From Novosphingobium sp. G106 (GTDB lineage Bacteria > Pseudomonadota > Alphaproteobacteria > Sphingomonadales > Sphingomonadaceae), in assembly GCF_019075875.1 (NCBI RefSeq), contig NZ_JAHOOZ010000001.1, positions 2,108,001 through 2,172,000 on the forward strand: a stretch of DNA of 64,000 nucleotides. Reading direction: 5' to 3'. The notes beneath the pieces were generated by a model that saw only the letters and a list, made by a program, of their open reading frames with translations, made no database searches and had not been told where the DNA came from. The position numbers were made by a program, and so were the translations under genes. Positions 11,554 to 19,876 of the stretch are shown here, one piece after another (the first letter of the stretch is position 1; each line of letters begins with the position of its first letter).

Positions 11554-13080
11554 ATGAGCGCATTCGGGCGACGCAATGGTGCAGGCGGCATGGGACCGGG
11601 CGCTCGCCCGGCTTTCGGTGTCGCGAGGCCGATGAAGAGCGGCGTCGAGGCACGGCCCGCCTCCAACCCCGGCGCACCTGCCGGCGGCGAGCAGTTCCCG
11701 CCGCTCCCGGCCGAGGAGCCCGCCCCGCGCTCGAACGACCGCAACGTCGATGCGATGACCCGCCTCAGCGACCGCGCCAATGCGGCGCAGGAAGCCAACA
11801 CCTACGACCATTCTGGCTTCGAGGCCTCGATCCACAAGATCAAGGAACAGGTGCTGCCGCGCCTGCTCGAACGCGTCGATCCCGAAGCCGCCGCCACGCT
11901 GACCAAGGAAGAGCTGTCGGAGGAATTCCGGCCGATCATCATGGAAGTGCTGGCCGAGCTCAAGGTCACCTTCAACCGCCGCGAGCAGTTCGCGCTCGAG
12001 AAGGTGCTGATCGACGAGCTGCTCGGCTTCGGCCCGCTCGAAGAGCTGCTCAACGATCCCGACGTGTCGGACATCATGGTCAACGGCCCCGAGCAGACCT
12101 ACATCGAAAAGAAGGGCCGCCTGCAGCTCGCGCCGATCCGCTTCCGCGACGAGCAGCACCTGTTCCAGATCGCCCAGCGCATCGTCAACCAGGTCGGCCG
12201 CCGCGTCGACCAGACCACGCCGCTGGCCGACGCCCGCCTCAAGGACGGCAGCCGCGTCAACGTGATCGTGCCGCCGCTGTCGCTGCGCGGCACCGCGATC
12301 TCGATTCGTAAGTTCTCCGAGAAGCCGATCACGATCGACATGCTCGCGGGCTTCGGCTCGATGAGCGACAAGATGGCCACCGCGCTGAAGATCGCCGGCG
12401 CCTGCCGCTTCAACATCGTCATCTCGGGCGGTACCGGCTCGGGCAAGACGACGATGCTCAACGCCATGTCGAAGATGATCGACCCCGGCGAGCGCGTGCT
12501 GACGATCGAAGACGCCGCCGAACTCCGCCTGCAGCAGCCGCACTGGCTACCGCTCGAAACCCGCCCGCCGAACCTCGAAGGCCAGGGCGCGATCACCATC
12601 GGCGACCTCGTCAAGAACGCGCTGCGTATGCGCCCGGACCGCATTATCCTCGGCGAAATCCGCGGCGCCGAATGCTTCGACCTGCTCGCCGCCATGAACA
12701 CCGGCCACGACGGCTCGATGTGCACGCTTCACGCCAACAGCCCGCGCGAGTGCCTGGGCCGTATGGAAAACATGATCCTGATGGGCGACATCAAGATCCC
12801 GAAGGAAGCCATCAGCCGCCAGATCGCCGAATCGGTGGACCTCATCGTCCAGGTCAAGCGCCTGCGCGACGGTTCGCGTCGCACGACCAACGTCACCGAG
12901 GTGATCGGCATGGAAGGCGACGTCATCGTCACCCAGGAGCTGTTCAAGTTCGAGTACCTAGACGAGACCGACGACGGCAAGATCATCGGCGAGTTTCGCA
13001 GCTCGGGCCTGCGCCCCTACACGCTGGAAAAGGCGCGCCAGTTCGGCTTCGACCAGGCCTTCCTCGAAGCCTGCCTCTAA
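11554..13080 (+). CDS. cpaF: CpaF-family secretion ATPase (Tad/type II-IV secretion motor)
   Basis: A hexameric ATPase that powers Flp/Tad pilus assembly. About 508 residues from ATG 11554; an in-frame GTG-type start at 11506 is possible but lies in the promoter-like AT-rich spacer. Residues 1-60 are a low-complexity, Pro/Gly/Ala-rich tail. An N-terminal helical domain follows, then the motor with Walker A GGTGSGKTT, the Asp box region VLTIEDAAELRLQ, Walker B RMRPDRIILGEIRGAE, and the His box TGHDGSMCTLHANSPRE. No other cpa/tad genes are present in the window, so it is genetically isolated from the rest of its machine. Confidence 0.93.
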   Translation: MSAFGRRNGAGGMGPGARPAFGVARPMKSGVEARPASNPGAPAGGEQFPPLPAEEPAPRSNDRNVDAMTRLSDRANAAQEANTYDHSGFEASIHKIKEQVLPRLLERVDPEAAATLTKEELSEEFRPIIMEVLAELKVTFNRREQFALEKVLIDELLGFGPLEELLNDPDVSDIMVNGPEQTYIEKKGRLQLAPIRFRDEQHLFQIAQRIVNQVGRRVDQTTPLADARLKDGSRVNVIVPPLSLRGTAISIRKFSEKPITIDMLAGFGSMSDKMATALKIAGACRFNIVISGGTGSGKTTMLNAMSKMIDPGERVLTIEDAAELRLQQPHWLPLETRPPNLEGQGAITIGDLVKNALRMRPDRIILGEIRGAECFDLLAAMNTGHDGSMCTLHANSPRECLGRMENMILMGDIKIPKEAISRQIAESVDLIVQVKRLRDGSRRTTNVTEVIGMEGDVIVTQELFKFEYLDETDDGKIIGEFRSSGLRPYTLEKARQFGFDQAFLEACL

Positions 13081-13111
13081 GGCCGGCGACGCTGCCCATC
13101 CGCTTCCGGCA

Positions 13112-13139
13112 GGGTTACACAAGTTACACCCTGTAACCC
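13112..13139. repeat. GTTACA direct/inverted repeat cluster
   Basis: GGGTTACA (13112-13119) is the perfect inverse of TGTAACCC (13132-13139), and the 12-base loop contains a further GTTACA. There are thus two direct and one inverted copies within 28 bases, just after the cpaF stop. There is no U-tract on either strand. It looks more like a protein-binding site or mRNA hairpin than a terminator. The rest of 13140-13334 shows nothing I can interpret. Confidence 0.45.
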
Positions 13140-13334
13140 GGCTCGGGATGGGTAATATCGTTACTGGCCAATATGTTGGTCCGCGGCGGACAGGGTGTCC
13201 GTTCAAAGGGTAAAAATATCGGACGCTTCAAAGAGCAGCGGACGCACCGCGGCTCGTAAAGCCTGTCAGAGCGCCGCGAAGTAGGAAAATGTTTCCTCAC
13301 GGCAGCCGCAGTATGAGTGGCGCGCAGTGGGCTA

Positions 13335-13654
13335 TCAGCCGATTTCACGAGATTTCAGGCGCATGATTGCAGCCTCGGCATCGTTGCTCGCGTCCTTCAG
13401 CCGTTCGGCCAGTTTTTCGAGTTCCCGCTCGTTCCTGGGACATCTTCGTCGCGCGTCGGCCTTCGTCAGGAACCAGCCGCTCCAGGATTTCCTGGCAGGC
13501 TTCAGTTCGGTAATCGAAGCCAGCAACACGTCGTGCGCGACGCCGGCGAGGTCGACGTGCCGTCGGTCATGCCCCTGGCGCCATCGACCAGGCCTCGCGA
13601 TGGATGGCGAGCCAGGCTTTCGGCGATCTTTTCCGCGAGTTGCTCCAAGCTCAT
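13335..13654 (-). pseudogene. Small hypothetical protein, apparently frameshifted
   Basis: An ATG at 13654 opens MSLEQLAEKIAESLARHPSR, which reads like a genuine amphipathic start but stops after about 50 codons. The downstream part (VAHDVLLASITELKPARKSW, then ERELEKLAERLKDASNDAEA, to 13335) is in the neighbouring frame; the whole span is 320 bases, one short of a full frame. A single-base loss around 13560-13600 would join the halves into a protein of about 106 residues. I recognise no family. An uninterrupted frame from 13670 is the alternative, but its first half looks unnatural. Confidence 0.35.
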
Positions 13655-13680
13655 CGATGATTCCGGTCAACCATGGCGAG

Positions 13681-13857
13681 CTAGTGCTGGCGATGGTTTG
13701 CGAACAGCCAGCCGCCGAGGACTATCGAAGCAAAGCAGGCCCCCATCATTAAGATCAAAGCCAGCTTTTCGGGGCGCCTTTCCGCAAGTCCACACAGGAC
13801 GACAGCTCCAGCAAATAAGATTGAGCCTCTCTTTATCCACACTGCACGCGATGACAT
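13681..13857 (-). CDS. Small two-helix membrane protein, unknown function
   Basis: A 58-residue frame from ATG 13857. It has two strongly hydrophobic segments (about residues 12-24, SILFAGAVVLCGL, and 33-53, ALILMMGACFASIVLGGWLF) separated by the charged turn AERRPEK, which is what a real small membrane protein looks like and what a chance frame rarely shows. It lies 26 bases upstream of the frameshifted gene on the same strand. No recognised family. Confidence 0.45.
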   Translation of the reverse strand: MSSRAVWIKRGSILFAGAVVLCGLAERRPEKLALILMMGACFASIVLGGWLFANHRQH

Positions 13858-14028
13858 TTCGCGTGCGTTGCAGGCGGCATAGTTCCGTCAAGGGAATGGC
13901 CGATCCCGCCGACAAAGCGGACGTAGCGCCTCTCTTCGATCGTCCCCAATAGCGGCCGTATGTTCAGCTCCTGCAATTCGAGCTAATCTCGTCGAACAGC
14001 TGATCATGGGGTGGAGATGGCTAGCAAA

Positions 14029-14490
14029 ATGCGGCGGATGAACAGGATCGCGCTGTTGATCGGTTTTGGGACGACCGGCTTGCATGCGGAACCCGTTCCC
14101 GCGCATCTGCAGGGACCGCAGGTGCGGCTCTGGTATGAGGAGAGTGGACGTCTTTCAGAGGACATCGCTCCGCCCAGATCAATCACCCTTTGGAATACGA
14201 TCATCGGAGAGGGAGAGGCAGAGGAGATAGCGAACGATGCGCTCTTCACTATCCACGTCCGCACTTCAGGTGAGCAGAACTTGGCTCAGCCGCTCTTTCT
14301 TTCGGCCACGGACAAGGCTAGCAAGATCCTCGCGCAGCGCACTTTCAAAAGCATTCTCACAAGTAAGGATGGCAATGCCGTCGTACCACTCTGGGTTCGA
14401 GACATTGGGTGTGCCGGCACAGTCGTGTTCGCGGCTCGGATTGGAAGTGAGCGTCAATCTTTCTCAATTGATTTCCCGTGCGGGGAATAG
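14029..14490 (+). CDS. Putative secreted protein, unknown function
   Basis: About 153 residues with an N-terminal signal-like stretch (MRRMNRIALLIGFGTTGLHA). I chose ATG 14029 because GGAG lies 12 bases upstream; ATG 14017 and GTG 14011 are in frame as alternatives. The mature part mixes charged and beta-prone segments and has two Cys (IGCAG and FPCGE) that could form a disulfide in the periplasm. No family recognised. The gene is visibly less GC-rich than the ATP synthase genes and belongs to the accessory stretch leading to the autotransporter. Confidence 0.6.
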   Translation: MRRMNRIALLIGFGTTGLHAEPVPAHLQGPQVRLWYEESGRLSEDIAPPRSITLWNTIIGEGEAEEIANDALFTIHVRTSGEQNLAQPLFLSATDKASKILAQRTFKSILTSKDGNAVVPLWVRDIGCAGTVVFAARIGSERQSFSIDFPCGE

Positions 14491-14761
14491 CTCGCCCCGC
14501 CGACGTATCAGTCATTCGGTTCGTGGAAGTATGGGATTGAAAGCTGCCGCTCGTTCATGGAGGTGAAAACGCCTTGTCGCCCAATTTGAGGCTCGACCGC
14601 TGGCAACAACAACGACTGCGACATCGAATTTTAGGAGCCAGCTGCCGCTATCGACAACCATTTGTACAGGCCGACCGTCGCGAAGCGAGACCACCGAAAG
14701 CGATCCTAACAACGCGACATACCCTACCGAGAGACCTGAGCTAGAGGTTGTCAGGACGGGA

Positions 14762-14786
14762 GGCGAACGCAGCCTGAGCGTTCGCC
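14762..14786. repeat. Perfect inverted repeat upstream of the autotransporter
   Basis: GGCGAACGC (14762-14770) and GCGTTCGCC (14778-14786) form a perfect 9-bp stem with a 7-base loop. It lacks a U-tract and lies 143 bases upstream of the autotransporter start, so it could be a stalled-terminator remnant or an operator. The remaining sequence from 14491 to 14929 carries no convincing gene; its last 35 bases are AT-rich (CATAATAATATAGG) and are the likely autotransporter promoter, followed by AGGG before the start codon. Confidence 0.5.
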
Positions 14787-14929
14787 GATCCCATATGACC
14801 GCGCCAAATTGGATGCAATTTCACTTTTTGGAACTTGCGCGCGGTCGACCTGGAAGCCAGACGCGAAATGCAAGGGGCAGGACCGGCGTCCCCGTGCTTA
14901 GCATAATAATATAGGTTTTTCAGGGTTAA

Positions 14930-17900
14930 ATGAACAATTGTTATCGAAAGGCGGCGCTGCTTGCGTCCGCTGCAATGCTTTGTGCGTCTCCAGCCATTGC
15001 AGCAGACATCGTAATTGCAACTGGCACGACGGATACCACCCAAAAATCTGTCGGCGGTATGGATACGCTGGCTGTCGAACAGGGGGGGACACTTTCGGTT
15101 ACCGATACGGCAATCAAATGGAATGGGTCGTCCACCGACCTTAGGATAACCAACGACGGCACAATCGAATCGACCGATACGGAAGGCCGCGCCATTAATG
15201 CCGGCGGCAGCGCGACTGCACCTCGTACGGTCACGCTTCTGAATAACGGCCCAGGCATTATCAGGTCCGAGGACGATGCCATTCGAATCAATACGGACAT
15301 TACCGACGGCACAGTTCGTTTGACGAACGCTGGGACTATCCTCTCGACGATAGACGGCCAAGCGATCGACTTCGATGCAGTCGCCAGTACCGCGAGTGGT
15401 CAGATCCAGATCGACAATTTGGCGGGTGGGATTATCCAATCGACCGATGCGGATGCAGTCCGCCCGGGCGAGGGCGCGGACGTCAACAATGCCGGCACTA
15501 TCTATGCCGGCAAGGTGGCGAACGATTCATCGGATGGCGTCGATTTCCAAGCCCATTCCGGGACGGTCACCAATCTCGTCGACGGCGTGATATCTGGTGC
15601 GCGGCACGGCGTCACCACTAGCGAGGACGTTACCGTCGTCAACTACGGCACCATCATCGGCCGCAATGGGTCAGGAGTCGGCTCAGACGGTACAGCAACC
15701 GTTATCAACTATGGTCGGATCACCGGAGCCTACGATGGCTCGGGTAATGGTGATGGTGACGGTGTGGATATCGATAATGGCGGCACCGTCGAAAATTATG
15801 GCGTGATCGAAGCCTTGGGCTCGGCGGGTGTGACGTCGGCGGGAGAACCGGCCGGTAGTGATGGCGTAACCATTGGCGGCAACGGCGGAACGGTCATCAA
15901 TCACCAAGGTGCCACAATATACAGCGTCGGCGGCGCAGTTCCCATTTCGAAGGGTAAGGTGATTAACGATGGCACCATTACGGGCGGCTCCGTTGGCGTA
16001 CTTTGGGGCGGCGCTAGTACGCTCACCAACACCGGTACGGTGACCGGCGCAGTAGTCGGCGTGCTGGGCGGTGCCGAGGGGGATACAGTCACCAACTCGG
16101 GAACGATCTCCAGTCCCAACATCGCACTCGCGCTGCAAGGTGGGAACGATCAGCTCACCCTTTTGCCGGGTTCCATATTTATCGGAACGGTGGATGGCGG
16201 TGACGATATCGATCAAGTTACGCTTGCGGGTAATGGCGCTGGCTCCTTTGCCGGTGCGGTAAATTTCGAGCATTTAGAGGTTGCTTCCGGCGACTGGACG
16301 CTAATGGCAGCTTCGGTTTTCGCGAATGGCACTACCATTGAAAGCAACGCCGCATTGACGGGATCCGCGGACGTCCTGGTCGGCTTGATCGATGACAACG
16401 GAACTCTGATAGTTGATCAGCAGGTCGACGGGAACTTTTTGGCAATCCTGACCGGCACAGGCCAACTGATCAAGTCAGGCGCGGGCAAGCTGACCATAGG
16501 CGATCAATCGTTTTCCGGCGGTACCCGAATAAATGCGGGCACTGTGCTGGTGAACGGCTCCCTGCCTTCGGCAGTCACCGTCGGCAATGGCGCAACCTTG
16601 GGCGGCACGGGTGCGGCCGGGGAAGTTCGGGTGGAGAGAGGTGGAACGATCGCTCCGGGTGTTGGCCGGGGTGGCACGTTTCGGATCGCGGGAGATTTCT
16701 ACCAGGAGGCGGGTTCGGTCTACATGATCGGGCAAAACGGCGCCGCGCTTTTGATCGGCGGAAAAGCCACGCTTGAGAATGGCGCCCTGGTCGAACTCTC
16801 ACCCGATGTGCGATCCCGGGCCATCGGCACCCGTTTTGCGCTGCTTTCGGCGGACGGAGGGATCACCGGCAATTATGCAATCGCGCAGGACCCTCAGGCG
16901 AATACTGAGGTCAGATTGACCCGCGACGGCAATGAGATTGATGGCGTGATTGCCCGGACTGCAGCGTCGTTGGCCGGGATCGGTTCAACATCCAATCAGA
17001 TCGGCGTCGCTGGATCATTGGCGGTTCTGAGCACGGAAAACGACGCATATGCGGCCTTGACGCTCGACCCTTCCCGCGATTCCGTCCGCGCGAATTTGGG
17101 CCAGCTTGCCGGCGAAGTGCATGCATCGCTGCGGACAGCAATGACGCAAGACGCGTTGAGTGCCCAGGATGCCGCGGGGAGCCACCTCGACGATCTGACG
17201 GAGCGTCGCTCCGTTTTGTGGACGCAATTTCTAGGCGGCCAAGCCAGATACGATGGCGCGGCAGGCGCAGCAGATGCCAGCCATGACACGTTCGGCGTGA
17301 TTGCAGGCGTGGAGATGACGCTAAGCAGGAATGCCCATATCGGAATCGCTGGCGGCTACACGCGCACCACTCTCGATCTGCAGGGCCAAGCGAGCGATGC
17401 CCGGGTCGGAAGCGCGCACTTGCTGGCCTATGGTGGCGCCGATATCGGCAGACTCAGGATAAAAGGCGTGATCGGCTGCGCCTTCAATCAAATAGAAACC
17501 CGGCGGTCGATCGCATTTGACGGCTTCACTGACCAAGATCGGGCCATTTATCACGGAAACATGCTACATGGATTTGGCGAAGTTGGCTACGCTCTGCCTT
17601 GGCTGAATGGTGTGATCGAACCCTTTGCTCGTGCGACATCACTGCGTGCTCATACCGACCGATTTCTCGAGATGGGCGGGGATGCTGCGCTTGCTGGGAG
17701 CGCGCATTCGACCACTGCGATATTCTCCGATCTTGGGGCGCGGCTGCTGAAGCCGGTAGGCGCCACGGTGTACGTCGACGCTGGCCTGGCATGGCGGCAT
17801 GCCTATACTGACTATCGCTCGGACGCGCTGCTAGCGTTTGCCCAAGGCGGAGCGGACTTCACGGTTACCGGCACAACCTTTTCAAGAAATGCTGTCAGAC

Positions 17901-18022
17901 CGGCCCTCGGCATCCTCTGGAAGCCAGTAGATAATTTACGTCTCGGCGCTAGCTACGCAGGTGCTTATGGAACGGGGGGTACCGAAACGCGAGGCAGGAT
18001 CACCGTGGCCCTCGAGATCTGA
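14930..18022 (+). CDS. Autotransporter (type Va secretion) outer-membrane protein
   Basis: A 1030-residue surface protein. Residues 1-24 are a Sec signal ending SPAIA/AD. The passenger (about 25-700) is built of short repeated turns such as NDGTIES, NAGTI, NYGTIIG and NTGTVTG, typical of a right-handed beta-helix. Near residues 510-590 there is an autotransporter-associated strand repeat (LIKSGAGKLTIG, GGTRINAGTVLVNGSLP) that acts as autochaperone. The last ~270 residues form the 12-stranded translocator barrel, from SVLWTQFLGG to GRITVALEI. No protease or lipase triad is obvious in the passenger, so an adhesin role is the best guess. Base composition is lower in GC than the chromosome around it, suggesting acquisition. 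Confidence 0.9.
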   Translation: MNNCYRKAALLASAAMLCASPAIAADIVIATGTTDTTQKSVGGMDTLAVEQGGTLSVTDTAIKWNGSSTDLRITNDGTIESTDTEGRAINAGGSATAPRTVTLLNNGPGIIRSEDDAIRINTDITDGTVRLTNAGTILSTIDGQAIDFDAVASTASGQIQIDNLAGGIIQSTDADAVRPGEGADVNNAGTIYAGKVANDSSDGVDFQAHSGTVTNLVDGVISGARHGVTTSEDVTVVNYGTIIGRNGSGVGSDGTATVINYGRITGAYDGSGNGDGDGVDIDNGGTVENYGVIEALGSAGVTSAGEPAGSDGVTIGGNGGTVINHQGATIYSVGGAVPISKGKVINDGTITGGSVGVLWGGASTLTNTGTVTGAVVGVLGGAEGDTVTNSGTISSPNIALALQGGNDQLTLLPGSIFIGTVDGGDDIDQVTLAGNGAGSFAGAVNFEHLEVASGDWTLMAASVFANGTTIESNAALTGSADVLVGLIDDNGTLIVDQQVDGNFLAILTGTGQLIKSGAGKLTIGDQSFSGGTRINAGTVLVNGSLPSAVTVGNGATLGGTGAAGEVRVERGGTIAPGVGRGGTFRIAGDFYQEAGSVYMIGQNGAALLIGGKATLENGALVELSPDVRSRAIGTRFALLSADGGITGNYAIAQDPQANTEVRLTRDGNEIDGVIARTAASLAGIGSTSNQIGVAGSLAVLSTENDAYAALTLDPSRDSVRANLGQLAGEVHASLRTAMTQDALSAQDAAGSHLDDLTERRSVLWTQFLGGQARYDGAAGAADASHDTFGVIAGVEMTLSRNAHIGIAGGYTRTTLDLQGQASDARVGSAHLLAYGGADIGRLRIKGVIGCAFNQIETRRSIAFDGFTDQDRAIYHGNMLHGFGEVGYALPWLNGVIEPFARATSLRAHTDRFLEMGGDAALAGSAHSTTAIFSDLGARLLKPVGATVYVDAGLAWRHAYTDYRSDALLAFAQGGADFTVTGTTFSRNAVRPALGILWKPVDNLRLGASYAGAYGTGGTETRGRITVALEI

Positions 18023-18037
18023 CAGCGCCAAACGCCG

Positions 18038-18065
18038 ACTAAGCGGTCGTTCAGCCGCTTAGTTC
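18038..18065 (+). terminator. Probable terminator of the autotransporter gene
   Basis: A perfect 9-bp stem, ACTAAGCGG (18038-18046) with CCGCTTAGT (18055-18063), and an 8-base loop begin 16 bases after the stop codon. The trailing T tract is short and interrupted (TTCATTC), so termination may be partial. It also faces the convergent small gene that ends at 18094. Confidence 0.6.
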
Positions 18066-18093
18066 ATTCGCCCTGAAGCTGTCATTTTGAAGT

Positions 18094-18417
18094 TCAAATC
18101 CCGTGATGGGCGTTGTCGAAAAGAAATGCAGCAATCCAGCAAAAAAGTGTCGAACCTAGGAACAGGTATCCGTGCCAGATTCCGTCGCTCTTTCGTTGCC
18201 GATGTGCGCCAAAGCCGAAGGCGAAATGTGCCACGAAGAAGAGGAGGAAGATTGGGAGCGCTGTTATTCCCCAAACAACGAATTCTCCGCCGCTAGCACC
18301 GGGTATGTCCGCCAACTCTGGTTCCATCCAGGTTTGAGCACCGAGATAGAGAAAAATCCCTATTCCGATCATGTTGCTCGCCAGCCAAAGCCACCATCGA
18401 TTGAGCGCAGTTGTCAT
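18094..18417 (-). CDS. Small integral membrane protein, unknown function
   Basis: A 107-residue protein with three hydrophobic segments at about residues 9-26, 47-68 and 82-100, so probably three membrane helices. The N-terminus MTTALNRWWLWLASNMIGIG looks like a genuine start. I recognise no family. It lies next to the autotransporter, convergent with it, in the same less GC-rich stretch. Confidence 0.6.
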   Translation of the reverse strand: MTTALNRWWLWLASNMIGIGIFLYLGAQTWMEPELADIPGASGGEFVVWGITALPIFLLFFVAHFAFGFGAHRQRKSDGIWHGYLFLGSTLFCWIAAFLFDNAHHGI

Positions 18418-18508
18418 GAAGCGCCGTGTAGCTCTGGCACGGTCTGCTTTCTAGCCCAGCTTATCCAAGAGCGGACTTTCCGGACACCCGACAGAGCTGC
18501 CCTCCCCC

Positions 18509-18715
18509 TTACTCGCCGAACCACGCCTTCGCGCCCACCGCCAGCAGCAGCACCGCCACGAAGGCAGCCCAGAAGGATACGGTCGTCCAGGGCACGAAGC
18601 CCACGGCATCGGGATCGCGCCTCCGCATGCGGCGGCGGTCGGCGACCCAGGCGATCGCGGCGAGCAAGACTGCTGCGCCGCCGAACAATAATAAGTCAAA
18701 AGGCGTATCTTCCAT
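18509..18715 (-). CDS. Small membrane protein, unknown function
   Basis: A 68-residue protein with two membrane helices (about residues 6-24 and 44-64) joined by a basic loop (DRRRMRRRDPD), predicting a cytoplasmic loop. Composition returns to the high-GC norm here. It is divergent from the transporter gene that begins at 18781. No family recognised. Confidence 0.6.
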   Translation of the reverse strand: MEDTPFDLLLFGGAAVLLAAIAWVADRRRMRRRDPDAVGFVPWTTVSFWAAFVAVLLLAVGAKAWFGE

Positions 18716-18780
18716 GTCCCGCCCTTGCCTCAGCGGCAGGCCGAGTTAAAGCCCGCGCCGTGGACCTCCCCCAACGCCCA

Positions 18781-19674
18781 ATGTACGCGCTCGGCCTGCG
18801 CATCGCTTCGGCCCTGCTCTTCGCCACGCTCTACATGCTGGTCAAGCATGTCGGCGAAAGCGGGGTGAAGTTGCCCGAGATCATGTTCTGGCGGCAGGCG
18901 GTGACGCTGCCGATCCTGCTGGGCTATCTCGCCTTCACCGGCGGGCTCCATCGGCTCAAGACCAAGCGGCTACCCATCCACGGTCGGCGTGCGGTGATGG
19001 GCATGACCAACATGGCGTTCAATTTCGGCGCGACGATCCTGCTGCCGCTGGCCGAATCGACCGTGCTGGGCTTCACCACGCCGCTGTTCGCCGTGGTGCT
19101 AGGGGCGCTCGTCCTGCGCGAGCATATCGGCCCCTATCGCTGGCTCGCGGTACTATTGGGCTTCGCCGGGGTGTTGATCGTCGCCCAGCCCGGCGGCGAA
19201 ACCGTCTCGACCCTCGGGATGACGCTGGGGCTGCTCTGCGCGCTGTTCCTCGTCGTGATCAACTACCAGATCCGCGATCTCGGCCGCACCGAGGAGCCCA
19301 TCACCACCGTGTTCTATTTCGCGGCCTTCGGCACGCCGATGGCCGCGCTCGCGCTGCCGTTCTTCATGACGGCGCATAGCCCGCAGCAATGGCTCGAACT
19401 GATCGCGATCGGCGTCGTCGGCACTTTCGCGCAGCTGCTGATGGCGGCATCGCTGCGCTTCGGCGCCGTCGCGAGCGTGATCGTGATGGACTATACGCAG
19501 CTCATCTGGGCGACGATCTACGGCTGGCTGATCTGGGAGAAACTGCCGACCGCCGCGACCTGGTTCGGTGCGCCGCTGATCGTCGCCGCCGGCATGGTTA
19601 TCGCCTGGCGCGAGCACCGGCTGGGCCGTCAGGATGCGCTCGAAGCCGAGCAGGCGCGGAACATGTCCGCCTGA
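18781..19674 (+). CDS. DMT superfamily (EamA-type) transporter
   Basis: A drug/metabolite exporter-type permease of about 297 residues with ten predicted membrane helices in two EamA repeats, beginning MYALGLRIASALLFATLYML. The first repeat ends around GFAGVLIVAQPGG and the second contains FGAVASVIVMDYTQLIW. Substrate cannot be deduced; relatives export amino acids, purines or metabolites. I placed the start at the ATG at 18781 because it directly precedes helix one; the open frame extends upstream but without conserved features. Confidence 0.85.
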   Translation: MYALGLRIASALLFATLYMLVKHVGESGVKLPEIMFWRQAVTLPILLGYLAFTGGLHRLKTKRLPIHGRRAVMGMTNMAFNFGATILLPLAESTVLGFTTPLFAVVLGALVLREHIGPYRWLAVLLGFAGVLIVAQPGGETVSTLGMTLGLLCALFLVVINYQIRDLGRTEEPITTVFYFAAFGTPMAALALPFFMTAHSPQQWLELIAIGVVGTFAQLLMAASLRFGAVASVIVMDYTQLIWATIYGWLIWEKLPTAATWFGAPLIVAAGMVIAWREHRLGRQDALEAEQARNMSA

Positions 19675-19736
19675 TCCGGGTTTATCCGGTCGAGCAGGCG
19701 CCAGACGGCGCCCGCATTGCGACAAGGATAAAAGCC

Positions 19737-19871
19737 ATGCTCAAGAAGCTGATCTTCGCCATCGCCGTGGGCAGCATCGCCCTCACCGCCTCGGCCTGCA
19801 ACACGGTCAAGGGCGCCGGCCGCGACATCGAATCGGTCGGCCAGGCCGGCGATAACGCGATCAACCACTAA
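19737..19871 (+). CDS. Entericidin A/B-family small lipoprotein
   Basis: A 44-residue lipoprotein: basic start MLKKLIFAIAVG, hydrophobic core, lipobox TASAC with C21 as the lipidated residue, then the mature tail NTVKGAGRDIESVGQAGDNA typical of the EcnA/EcnB family. In E. coli the pair forms a toxin/antidote-like system, but alphaproteobacterial homologues usually occur singly as here and their role is uncertain. ACAAGGA upstream serves as ribosome binding site. Confidence 0.85.
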   Translation: MLKKLIFAIAVGSIALTASACNTVKGAGRDIESVGQAGDNAINH

Positions 19872-19876
19872 AGGCT

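Noticed and set aside
13112..13139. GTTACA repeats as a CRISPR or integration site
   Set aside because: Only three short copies without spacers of regular length, and no integrase or cas gene in the window.
14741..15439. A 232-codon minus-strand frame at the autotransporter start
   Set aside because: It overlaps the signal peptide and first repeats of a clear forward gene and lacks a ribosome binding site or family features.
18080..18100. GTTCAAATCC motif resembling a tRNA T-loop
   Set aside because: No acceptor, D-arm or anticodon stems can be paired around it.
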